This document shows, one piece after another, positions 23,264 through 29,577 of a DNA stretch of 29,577 bases. The stretch lies in the NCBI GenBank assembly GCA_964470515.1, contig CAYYDD010000013.1:1-29577 (forward strand). The letters are read 5' to 3'. The DNA is from RGIG3009 sp964470515 (GTDB taxonomy: Bacteria; Bacillota; Clostridia; Oscillospirales; Acutalibacteraceae). The position numbers and the translations under genes were made by a program. The notes beneath the pieces were generated by a model. That model was not told the DNA's origin, did no database searches, and was given only the letters and a program-made list of their open reading frames with translations. The first letter of the stretch is position 1, and each line of letters starts with the position of its first letter.

Positions 23264-23272
23264 CACGCAAAA

Positions 23273-23300
23273 AGCCCCGCCCGAGTGATCGGGCGGGGCT
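23273..23300. terminator. Shared terminator between the four-helix protein and the PHP gene
   Basis: AGCCCCGCCCG (23273-23283) and CGGGCGGGGCT (23290-23300) form a perfect 11-bp stem with A-rich sequence to the left, lying between two convergent genes (stops at 23263 and 23306). Confidence 0.85.
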
Positions 23301-23305
23301 CATCA

Positions 23306-24040
23306 CTATTCTCGTGACCAGCTACAGGATATCTCGCCGTTCAAAGCGGCAATGATGGCCTCGGGCGTATTCTCCGTCAGTTCCAGATACGCGACGGCCT
23401 CGCTGATATCGTCCAACTGATGCGCGTCAGAACTCAGTAGCAGTGGCTTGTCGCCGATCTCGCGGTAACGCACCCTGAGATTCTCCACGTCCCCACGGGC
23501 GGTGATCTCCACTGCGGTAAATCCCACGGGCGGCAGATCGCCCAGCGCAGCGGTGATACCGTAGGATGGACGGTCGATATGCGCGGGGAACGCCGCGCCG
23601 CCGAACGACCGTACCAGCGCCACCACGTCGTCCACACTGATAGAGGACGCTGTGGTCAGCAATACGTCCACCGTGCCGATGCGCTCATCCTGCGCGTTGC
23701 AGATCACCTGCTCGCCGAAAATATCCGGACGGTTTTTCACAGGCGGCAGCGTGGCGGCAACGTATCGGTCGAAGGCCATCGCCTGCTCCAACGCGGGAAA
23801 CAGACACACGATATGTACTTCCTCGGCGGTGCACAGCTCCATTCCGGGCAGGAATATCAGCCCCGCATCCGCGGCCACCTCAGCGGCGGCCGGACAGTTG
23901 GCGCAGGAATTGTGATCGGTCAGCGCAATGGCGTTCAAGCCTAAAATAGTGGCCATCTGCACTAAGTCGTGCGGGGTCATTTCCTCGTCACCGCAGGGCG
24001 AGAGGCAGGAATGGATATGAAAATCGTAATATATCTTCAT
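23306..24040 (-). CDS. PHP-domain phosphoesterase
   Basis: Metal-dependent phosphoesterase fold (polymerase and histidinol phosphatase family), 244 residues. Metal ligands are visible in DFHIHSCLSPCGDEEM, LTDHNS, the PAHIDRPSYG segment and SSDAH. Two adjacent ATGs exist; the second (24038-24040) is chosen because GGGAG is then 7 rather than 4 bases away. It is the last gene of a six-gene - strand operon whose make-up (DRTGG, HATPase, H-cluster protein, PHP) resembles loci of sensory [FeFe]-hydrogenases. The substrate is unknown; RNase AM-like or nucleotide phosphoesterase activity is possible for this subfamily. Confidence 0.9.
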   Translation of the reverse strand: MKIYYDFHIHSCLSPCGDEEMTPHDLVQMATILGLNAIALTDHNSCANCPAAAEVAADAGLIFLPGMELCTAEEVHIVCLFPALEQAMAFDRYVAATLPPVKNRPDIFGEQVICNAQDERIGTVDVLLTTASSISVDDVVALVRSFGGAAFPAHIDRPSYGITAALGDLPPVGFTAVEITARGDVENLRVRYREIGDKPLLLSSDAHQLDDISEAVAYLELTENTPEAIIAALNGEISCSWSRE

Positions 24041-24070
24041 CATATCTCTCCCGGTGACGTTGTACTCTGT

Positions 24071-24098
24071 CTAACGTCTAATATCTAACTGCTAATCT
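24071..24098. repeat. Four-unit heptanucleotide repeat between ybaK and the PHP gene
   Basis: CTAA recurs at exactly 7-base steps (24071, 24078, 24085, 24092) in units such as CTAACGT and CTAATAT. The last unit contains the stop codon (TAG, - strand) of the deacylase gene. Confidence 0.7.
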
Positions 24099-24559
24099 CT
24101 GAGTTTGCAAACATTCACCCAGATGCCGCCGGAATACTGCTCCAGTTGCTCGCAGGTGACCTCGATGGCCGAATTGGCACTGCCTGCGGCGGGGAACACG
24201 GTGTCGAATCGCTTTAGGGATTCGTCCAGAAACACCCGCACGGTATCCGGCAGGGCGAACGGACAGACACCGCCGACGGCGTGCCCCGTCAGCTCGGCGA
24301 CGCGTTCATACGACAGCATTGATGCCTTAAACCCGAAGGTGCGCTTAAATTTGGTGTTGTCGATCTTGGTATCGCCCGCTGCCACCACGACCAGACAGCC
24401 CTCGCCGTCGGCAAACGACAGCGTTTTGGCAATGCGGGAGCTCTCCACGTTCAATGCTTGCGCCGCGAGCTCCACGGTGGCACTGGATACGGAAAATTCA
24501 CGGATATCGTCCTCACGGCCAAAGGCCGCGAGGAACGGACGAACAGCTTCAATAGACAT
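24092..24559 (-). CDS. YbaK/EbsC-type aminoacyl-tRNA deacylase
   Basis: 155 residues from the ATG at 24557-24559 (AAAGGGTG 6 bases upstream; a GTG three codons earlier is an alternative). The YbaK/ProX fold is recognisable by SRIAKTLSF with the conserved Lys, the VVAAGDTKIDN segment and the GHAVGGVCPFALP loop. Family members hydrolyse mischarged Cys-tRNA(Pro) or similar products. It lies 15 bases after the second DRTGG gene, so it is co-transcribed with the hydrogenase-like locus, although no functional tie is obvious. Confidence 0.9.
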   Translation of the reverse strand: MSIEAVRPFLAAFGREDDIREFSVSSATVELAAQALNVESSRIAKTLSFADGEGCLVVVAAGDTKIDNTKFKRTFGFKASMLSYERVAELTGHAVGGVCPFALPDTVRVFLDESLKRFDTVFPAAGSANSAIEVTCEQLEQYSGGIWVNVCKLRD

Positions 24560-24574
24560 TGGAAACACCCTTTC

Positions 24575-24901
24575 TTATAACAGCTTGGATAACGTCACAG
24601 CCAAGGTATACGCGTCCTTGGGACTTCGCAGGACGGTAATATTCTCGGTTTCCGCACGGGTACGCGCCGCGTCATCCAACGCGGCGTTCTCGCATAGAAT
24701 GAGGCAAGGCAACTCCGCCAGCACACAAACGGCGATGGCGTTGACGTTTCCCATCACGGTAAACCACGCGCTGTCGGCCCGGGCACGGCCCATCACCCAA
24801 CTGAGAAGATCACCGCAGTAGCCGCCGACGACGGCACGGTCGAGGTCGCCCTCGCACAGCACGTCTAATTCCAACGGCGCAACGAGATCGCGCACGGTCA
24901 T
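24575..24901 (-). CDS. DRTGG-domain protein (second copy)
   Basis: 108 residues forming little more than a single DRTGG-type domain: VGGYCGDLLSWVMGRARADSAWFTVMGNVNAIAVC is the recognisable core, followed by LPCLILCENAAL. Such small proteins accompany sensory hydrogenase genes, where they are thought to be regulatory ligand-binding partners; their biochemical role is not established. Its ATG overlaps the stop of the H-cluster protein by 4 bases (ATGA), implying coupled translation. Similar in fold to the first gene of the operon, hence probably paralogous. Confidence 0.8.
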   Translation of the reverse strand: MTVRDLVAPLELDVLCEGDLDRAVVGGYCGDLLSWVMGRARADSAWFTVMGNVNAIAVCVLAELPCLILCENAALDDAARTRAETENITVLRSPKDAYTLAVTLSKLL

Positions 24902-26178
24902 TGGTTATCGTCTCCTTTCGCCTCTTCTTCGGCGTGCTGCAGACGCTCCCGCATACGGAAGATGCAATCATCTTCATCGGCCAGTCCCAACGCCACGTCC
25001 TCCGCCATCGCACGGCAGGAGGGAGCACCGCAGGAGCCGCAATCCAGCTTAGGCAGATGCTGGAAGATATCCTCAGCCTGTTGCATCAGACGCATCGCGT
25101 CGGACACGTTTTCCGCCAGTCGCAACGCGGGATTTTCCTGCAACGGCTGTGACCGGCACAGCGACGACAGCTCGCCCTGCTCCCCGGCACGGTTGCAGGA
25201 CACGGGCAGATACTTGCGCAAATGCTTGACACGCGCCCGCGCCACGTAGCCGTTTTCGGTGGTAAACACGCCGCCCACGCAGCCGCCCGCACAGGCGTTC
25301 AGCTCGATGAAATCCAGATCGGCAAACTTTTCGTCCTCGAGATCCTCCAATACGTGGATGACGTTCTGGATACCGTCGGCCGACAGATGATTTTCATTCA
25401 GCGTTGCCGCTGCCTCCCCGCCGATGAACGACCAGCTCACGCCGATCAGCCCGGAATGGGACAGCGGCTGTATCTGCTCCAGATGATTCATTTTACTCAG
25501 CAGCGCAGGATATACGTCACTGATAGACAGCACGCCGTCTACCTGCGAGCGGAGCATCCCGATGGGGAAGTGGGCATCCGTTACCTTGGCGGGACAGGGG
25601 GAGATGAAGAAGATGCCGATCTCCTCCGGCCGCAGGCCGGTGCGTGCCATTACCCGCTGCCGCGCCAGTGCAGCGGAGACCTCCATTGGCGATTTCAGCG
25701 GCAGCACGTGGTCGCATAGATCGGGAAACCGCACTTGGATCAGCCGCACCACCGCCGGACACGCCGAGCTGATGACGGGCTTCTTCAGCTTGCCGTCCGC
25801 TAGCATCTGGCGGGTCGCATCGGATACGATCTCCGCCCCACGGGATACCTCAAAGATCTCGTCAAAGCCGAGCTCCGACAGCCCCGTCAGGACAACGTCG
25901 ATATCGTCTAAATTGCGGAACTGCCCGTACAGCGACGGCGCGGGCAGCGCCACGGTATAGTGATAATCCGACAGCATAGCGAGCGAATCGTGCCGCGCTT
26001 TTTTGGCACGGTGCGGGCAAACGCGGATGCATTCGCCGCAGTCGATGCAGCGTGCGGAAATGATGGTCGCCTTGCCGTCGCGTACACGGATCGCCTGCGT
26101 GGGGCAATGCTTGATGCAGTTGGTACAGCCCACGCATTTGTCGGTATCCAGCGTCACGGAATGAACGAAGCGTTCCAT
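24898..26178 (-). CDS. [FeFe]-hydrogenase-like H-cluster protein, sensory type
   Basis: 426 residues. Two N-terminal [4Fe-4S] sites (Cys 15/18/21/25 and 44/47/50/54) precede a compact H-domain with the cluster ligands Cys140 (SSACP), Cys195 (SPCPAK), Cys296 and Cys300 (ACAGGCVGG). A C-terminal Fe-S motif (LDCGSCGAPSC, Cys 380/383/388/405) follows. In catalytic hydrogenases the first motif reads TSCCP; here the proton-relay Cys is Ala139, as described for putative sensory (HydS-type) enzymes. No PAS domain is attached. With a HATPase and two DRTGG proteins beside it, an H2- or redox-sensing role is more likely than bulk H2 turnover. Maturases HydE/F/G are not in this window, so whether an H-cluster is loaded cannot be told. 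Confidence 0.88.
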   Translation of the reverse strand: MERFVHSVTLDTDKCVGCTNCIKHCPTQAIRVRDGKATIISARCIDCGECIRVCPHRAKKARHDSLAMLSDYHYTVALPAPSLYGQFRNLDDIDVVLTGLSELGFDEIFEVSRGAEIVSDATRQMLADGKLKKPVISSACPAVVRLIQVRFPDLCDHVLPLKSPMEVSAALARQRVMARTGLRPEEIGIFFISPCPAKVTDAHFPIGMLRSQVDGVLSISDVYPALLSKMNHLEQIQPLSHSGLIGVSWSFIGGEAAATLNENHLSADGIQNVIHVLEDLEDEKFADLDFIELNACAGGCVGGVFTTENGYVARARVKHLRKYLPVSCNRAGEQGELSSLCRSQPLQENPALRLAENVSDAMRLMQQAEDIFQHLPKLDCGSCGAPSCRAMAEDVALGLADEDDCIFRMRERLQHAEEEAKGDDNQ

Positions 26179-26209
26179 AGATTAAAGCTCCTTAACCACA
26201 ACTGTCACA

Positions 26210-26626
26210 CTAAACCAGCACGGTCATACGGATACAGGTACCCTCACCGAGCTTGGTGTCGATGGTGAGCTCGTCGGTGTATTTCTTGATATTCGGCAGA
26301 CCCATACCGGCGCCGAAGCCGAGATTACGCACGGTCTCCGTGGCGGTAGACCAGCCCTCCTGCATCGCCAGATCCAGATCGGGGATGCCGGGGCCTTGGT
26401 CGGTCAGCGTGATGACGACGCGGTCGGGATCAATCACCACATCGGCCGTGCCGCCGTTCGCGTGGATGACCATATTGATCTCACCCTCGTACATCGCAAT
26501 GGCGACACGGCGGATGAAGTCGGGACGGAAGCCCAACTGCTTGAGCTTGCCCTTGACCGCGCCGGAGGCTTCACCCGCGCGGGTAAAATCGTCGCCGGGG
26601 ACTTTATAATGCAATTTGATGCTCAC
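26210..26626 (-). CDS. HATPase-domain regulator (anti-sigma/serine kinase-like)
   Basis: 138 residues making up a single GHKL ATP-binding fold, like RsbW/SpoIIAB: N-box EGEINMVIHANGG (47-59), G1 box DQGPG (76-80), and G2 box GFGAGMGL (103-110). There is no dimerisation/phosphotransfer His, so it is a serine kinase or ATP-dependent binder rather than a classical histidine kinase. The start is a GTG (26624-26626) with GGTG 7 bases upstream. It lies between a DRTGG gene and the H-cluster gene, consistent with being the output partner of a redox sensor. Its target protein is not in this window. Confidence 0.85.
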   Translation of the reverse strand: MSIKLHYKVPGDDFTRAGEASGAVKGKLKQLGFRPDFIRRVAIAMYEGEINMVIHANGGTADVVIDPDRVVITLTDQGPGIPDLDLAMQEGWSTATETVRNLGFGAGMGLPNIKKYTDELTIDTKLGEGTCIRMTVLV

Positions 26627-26659
26627 AGTATTTCACCAGCCTTCATCACGCAGTTGCGG

Positions 26660-27004
26660 TTACGTGTCGCCGCCGGACAGTCCGTTTTCGTACAACAGAC
26701 CGCAGGCGGTAAACATACGCAACGGCGTAGTCATCAGCACGATGCCGCGTTCCTCGGCCAGCTCCATCATTTCGGAGGTCGGCTCCTTACCGCGCACAAA
26801 GACGATGCACACCATATCCATCATCTCCGCTGTGCGCACGACCTGCGTGTTTACCAGACCTGACAGCAGCACCGACTGGTTCTTCACAAAGGCCAGAACA
26901 TCGCTCATCATATCGCTGCCGCAGGCGTTGCGCACCTCGGTGTTCAGGTTACTGCCGGCCCGCAGCTCGGCGTTCAGGATCGATTTGACATCCGCGATGG
27001 TCAT
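26660..27004 (-). CDS. DRTGG-domain protein (first copy)
   Basis: 114 residues from the ATG at 27002-27004 (AAAGGATGAG upstream). Core features are CGSDMMSDVLAFVKNQSVLLSGLVNTQVVRTAEMMDMVCIVF and the following GKEPTSEMMELAEERGIVLMTT, which match the DRTGG fold. First gene of the six-gene operon after the promoter at 27039-27067. Upstream in-frame codons to 27067 overlap that promoter and are unlikely to be translated. Confidence 0.8.
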   Translation of the reverse strand: MTIADVKSILNAELRAGSNLNTEVRNACGSDMMSDVLAFVKNQSVLLSGLVNTQVVRTAEMMDMVCIVFVRGKEPTSEMMELAEERGIVLMTTPLRMFTACGLLYENGLSGGDT

Positions 27005-27038
27005 AAAGAGCTCATCCTTTCTGTTATCACATACTTCC

Positions 27039-27067
27039 ATTATACTGTCTGACTGCGAAATATGCAA
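27039..27067 (-). promoter_or_regulatory. Promoter of the H-cluster/DRTGG operon
   Basis: On the - strand TTGCAT (27067-27062), 17-base spacer, and perfect TATAAT (27044-27039); start about 27032, some 28 nt before the first ATG. Confidence 0.75.
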
Positions 27068-27105
27068 GATGCTCGCAGGAAAATTGCGAAAAATTCGGAA
27101 ATCAG

Positions 27106-27134
27106 TTGACTATCCGCGACAATAAGAGTACAAT
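27106..27134 (+). promoter_or_regulatory. Promoter of serC-serA
   Basis: TTGACT (27106-27111), 17-base spacer, TACAAT (27129-27134); start about 27141. The leader of about 34 nt has no room for an attenuator. GGGAGG precedes the serC ATG. Confidence 0.78.
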
Positions 27135-27174
27135 AATAAATAGCCTATTCTAATTTTTATGGGAGGAATCAACC

Positions 27175-28260
27175 ATGGCAAGAGTGTATAATTTTTCGGC
27201 CGGCCCGTCGGTCCTGCCGGAAAGCGTGTTGCGTCGTGCGGCGGATGAGATGCTGGACTATCAGGGGTCCGGTCAGTCTGTGATGGAGATGTCTCATCGA
27301 TCGAAAACCTACGATGCGATCATCAAGGAATGTGAGGCGCTCCTGCGTGAAGTGATGAACATCCCCGACAATTATAAAGTGCTGTTCCTGCAGGGCGGCG
27401 CGTCCTCGCAGTTCGCGATGCTCCCGCTGAACCTGATGACGGGTAGCGGCAAGGCCGATTTCCTGATCACCGGTCAGTGGGCCACCAAGGCGTATAAGGA
27501 GGCTTCTCGCTATGGTGAGGCGAAGGTGATTGCCAGTTCCAAGGATAAGACGTTTTCGTACATCCCGGAGTGGGATACCGCCGATTTCACGCCGGATGCG
27601 GACTACTTCCACATCTGTATGAACAACACCATCTACGGCACGAAGTTCCACACGCTGCCGGAGACGGGCAGCGTTCCGCTGGTGGCGGACGTGTCCTCCT
27701 GCATCCTGTCCGAGCCGATCGACGTGTCCAAGTTCGGCGTGCTGTATGCCGGTGCGCAGAAGAATATGGGTCCCGCCGGTCTGACGGTGGTTATCATCCG
27801 TGAGGATCTTATCGGTGAGCCGCAGTCCTGCACCCCCACGATGTTTACCTACAGAACGCATTCCGAGAACGATTCGATGTTCAATACCCCGCCCTGCTAT
27901 GCCATCTATGTTTGCAAGATGGTGCTGGAGTGGATCCGTGATGAGATCGGCGGTCTCGAGAAGATGAAAGAGATCAACGAGAAAAAGGCGAAGCTGCTGT
28001 ATGACTTCCTGGATGAATCCGTGATGTTCCGCGGCACGGTGGAAAAGAAAGACCGTTCGCTGATGAACGTTCCGTTCGTCACCGGCGACGAGGAGCTGGA
28101 TGCCCGCTTTGTCAAGGAAGCGGCGGCTGCCGGCTTTGTCAACCTGAAGGGTCATCGCTCGGTGGGCGGTATGCGCGCCTCCATCTACAATGCGATGCCG
28201 ATCGAGGGCGTTGAAAAGCTCGTTGCCTTTATGAGAGCCTTTGAGGCAGCCAACGCATAA
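27175..28260 (+). CDS. serC: Phosphoserine aminotransferase
   Basis: PLP-dependent transamination of 3-phosphohydroxypyruvate to phosphoserine, 361 residues. The N-terminus VYNFSAGPSVLPESVL, the FLQGGASSQFAM phosphate-site segment, and YAGAQKNMGPAGL with the PLP Lys are all typical of SerC. The C-terminal GHRSVGGMRASIYNAMP motif is complete. Located 13 bases before serA, so the two are co-transcribed. A serB phosphatase is not in the window. Confidence 0.97.
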   Translation: MARVYNFSAGPSVLPESVLRRAADEMLDYQGSGQSVMEMSHRSKTYDAIIKECEALLREVMNIPDNYKVLFLQGGASSQFAMLPLNLMTGSGKADFLITGQWATKAYKEASRYGEAKVIASSKDKTFSYIPEWDTADFTPDADYFHICMNNTIYGTKFHTLPETGSVPLVADVSSCILSEPIDVSKFGVLYAGAQKNMGPAGLTVVIIREDLIGEPQSCTPTMFTYRTHSENDSMFNTPPCYAIYVCKMVLEWIRDEIGGLEKMKEINEKKAKLLYDFLDESVMFRGTVEKKDRSLMNVPFVTGDEELDARFVKEAAAAGFVNLKGHRSVGGMRASIYNAMPIEGVEKLVAFMRAFEAANA

Positions 28261-28273
28261 GGGGAGAATAGGA

Positions 28274-29431
28274 ATGAATATTTTAACATTAAATAAGATC
28301 GCCGCCTGCGGTACTGAACGTCTGGGCAGTGGTTACACCGTGGGTGACGCGGTGGAAAACCCGGAGGGCGTGCTGGTGCGATCCGCCGCTATGCACGATA
28401 TGGAGTTTCCGGAGTCCCTGCTCGCGGTTGCGCGCGCGGGCGCGGGTGTCAACAATATCCCGATTGACCGTTGCAGCGATGCCGGCATCGTGGTGTTCAA
28501 CACCCCCGGAGCCAATGCCAACGCCGTCAAGGAGATGGTCATCGCGGGTCTGCTGCTGGCCTCGCGTAAGGTCATTCCTGCTATCGAGTGGGCGCGTACG
28601 CTGAAGGGCCAGGGTGACGAGGTCGGCAAGCTGGTGGAAAAGGGCAAGAGCCAGTTCGTCGGCCCCGAAATTATGGGTAAAAAGCTTGGCGTTATCGGTC
28701 TGGGTGCCATCGGCGTGCTGGTGGCGAATGCCGCCAAATCGCTGGGTATGGACGTGTACGGTTATGACCCGTACCTGTCGGTCGATGCCGCGTGGAAGCT
28801 ATCCCGTTCGGTGCATCACGCCGCAAGCGTGGCGCAGTTGATGGCAGAGTGCGATTACATCACGCTGCACCTGCCGCTGACTCCCGACACCCGCGACACC
28901 ATCAACGCCGACACCATCGCCACGATGAAGGACGGTGTGCGTATCCTCAATTTTGCCCGCGGCGAGCTGGTTAACAGCGATGCGATGAAGGCGGCACTGG
29001 CCTCCGGCAAGGTCGCGTCCTACGTGGTGGATTTCCCGTCGGATGAGATGCTGTGCGTGGATAACGTGGTGGCCATCCCGCATCTGGGCGCGTCCACGCC
29101 CGAGAGTGAGGATAACTGCGCTGTGATGGCGGCTGACGAGCTCAAGGCGTATCTGGAGCAGGGCATTATCCGCAATTCGGTGAACTTCCCGGCGATGGAG
29201 ACTGCCAAATCCACCGCGGTGCGCGTGTGCGTGCTGCACCGCAACGTCCCCGCGATGGTGGCGCAGATCAGCACGCTGATCTCCGAGGAGGGTGTCAACA
29301 TCGACACGATGACCAACCGCTCCAAGAAGGACAACGCGTACACAGTGCTGGACGTGGAGTCGGACGTGGCTGAGACCACGCTGGAAAAGATACGCGCGAT
29401 CGACGGTGTTATCCGTGTGCGCAAGATTTGA
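28274..29431 (+). CDS. serA: D-3-phosphoglycerate dehydrogenase
   Basis: First step of serine synthesis, oxidising 3-phosphoglycerate. From the ATG at 28274 (AGGGGAGAATAGGA just upstream) the product is 385 residues, the short form. It has a substrate/NAD dehydrogenase core with GLGAIG Rossmann motif, catalytic Arg in FARGEL and His in IPHLGAST. A C-terminal ACT domain (about 315-385, RVCVLHRNVPAMVAQISTL) follows and is a likely site of serine feedback. The extra ASB domain of long SerA is absent. In-frame codons back to 28241 overlap serC and lack a ribosome site. Confidence 0.96.
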   Translation: MNILTLNKIAACGTERLGSGYTVGDAVENPEGVLVRSAAMHDMEFPESLLAVARAGAGVNNIPIDRCSDAGIVVFNTPGANANAVKEMVIAGLLLASRKVIPAIEWARTLKGQGDEVGKLVEKGKSQFVGPEIMGKKLGVIGLGAIGVLVANAAKSLGMDVYGYDPYLSVDAAWKLSRSVHHAASVAQLMAECDYITLHLPLTPDTRDTINADTIATMKDGVRILNFARGELVNSDAMKAALASGKVASYVVDFPSDEMLCVDNVVAIPHLGASTPESEDNCAVMAADELKAYLEQGIIRNSVNFPAMETAKSTAVRVCVLHRNVPAMVAQISTLISEEGVNIDTMTNRSKKDNAYTVLDVESDVAETTLEKIRAIDGVIRVRKI

Positions 29432-29446
29432 TTAAAACAAGCAGTA

Positions 29447-29478
29447 CGAGGGATGCCGTTCGGCATCCCTCGTTTTTT
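29447..29478 (+). terminator. Terminator after serA
   Basis: CGAGGGATGCC (29447-29457) pairs over 11 bases with GGCATCCCTCG (29462-29472) around GTTC, then TTTTTT. Confidence 0.92.
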
Positions 29479-29510
29479 GTAAACAAAAACCACGCGATAG
29501 TCGCGTGGTT
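29479..29510 (-). terminator. Terminator of a - strand gene beyond the right edge
   Basis: AACCACGCGA (29488-29497) and TCGCGTGGTT (29501-29510) form a 10-bp stem. The A-rich side at 29481-29489 is a T-run on the - strand, so it probably ends a gene coming from outside the window. The last 67 bases hold no ORF I can support. Confidence 0.65.
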
Positions 29511-29577
29511 CAAAAAAGCTTCAGCGATGAAAAATCCTCCGATTGTGTTAAGATAAAAATGACCTGCCAGTCACGAA

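Noticed and set aside
24071..24098. UAG-repeat binding site for a TRAP-like protein on the - strand transcript
   Set aside because: UAG triplets are spaced 7 bases apart; TRAP needs about 5-base periodicity and far more repeats, and no trp gene is nearby.

Overview
The window looks like a chromosomal segment of an anaerobic, low-oxygen-niche Firmicute, most likely a Clostridia/Oscillospiraceae-type gut organism. This is inferred from class B sortases, a SpoIID-type lytic domain, strong AGGAGG ribosome sites, many intrinsic terminators, a tandem glycine riboswitch on an AGCS symporter, and an iron-sulfur/H-cluster 'sensory hydrogenase' locus. Protein-coding DNA is GC-rich throughout, except for one clearly AT-rich island at about 21.5-22.7 kb.

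Layout. (1) 84-7007, + strand: a tight operon of a NifS-type cysteine desulfurase, an active class B sortase, ThiI, and a 1164-residue protein. That protein reads CinA - transmembrane helix - sortase fold without its catalytic His and Cys - Thr-rich stalk - SpoIID lytic transglycosylase domain. (2) 7050-15304, + strand: a complete aromatic operon (DAHP synthase, prephenate dehydrogenase, aroB, aroA, aroC, bifunctional pheA, a fused aroE-aroK, aroQ). It is preceded by a promoter, an unannotated 31-codon Phe/Tyr-rich leader peptide and a Rho-independent attenuator. This is the strongest new-looking system here: ribosome-mediated attenuation of the whole shikimate-Phe-Tyr route. (3) 15349-17538, - strand: a small unknown ORF and an ABC exporter. 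(4) 17594-19501, + strand: tandem glycine riboswitch, two terminator hairpins, and an alanine/glycine:cation symporter. (5) 19637-20347, - strand: radC. (6) 20542-21525, + strand: rplM-rpsI. (7) 21.5-22.7 kb: an AT-rich island between the rpsI terminator and an orphan terminator. It carries a voltage-gated K+ channel on the - strand, flanked by short direct repeats and followed by a repeat cluster. (8) 22832-23300, + strand: a small four-helix membrane protein of unknown role. (9) 23306-27004, - strand: a six-gene operon (DRTGG protein, HATPase, H-cluster/ferredoxin protein, second DRTGG protein, YbaK-type deacylase, PHP phosphoesterase). (10) 27106-29478, + strand: serC-serA.

How the parts fit. 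The aromatic operon encodes all steps from PEP + erythrose-4-phosphate to chorismate and on to phenylpyruvate and 4-hydroxyphenylpyruvate. Its leader peptide is rich in exactly the two end products (Phe and Tyr, no Trp), while PheA carries an ACT domain and DAHP synthase an N-terminal ferredoxin-like domain for feedback. Serine synthesis and glycine uptake each have their own promoters. The hydrogenase-like locus has the makeup of H2/redox-sensing gene sets rather than of a bulk hydrogenase.
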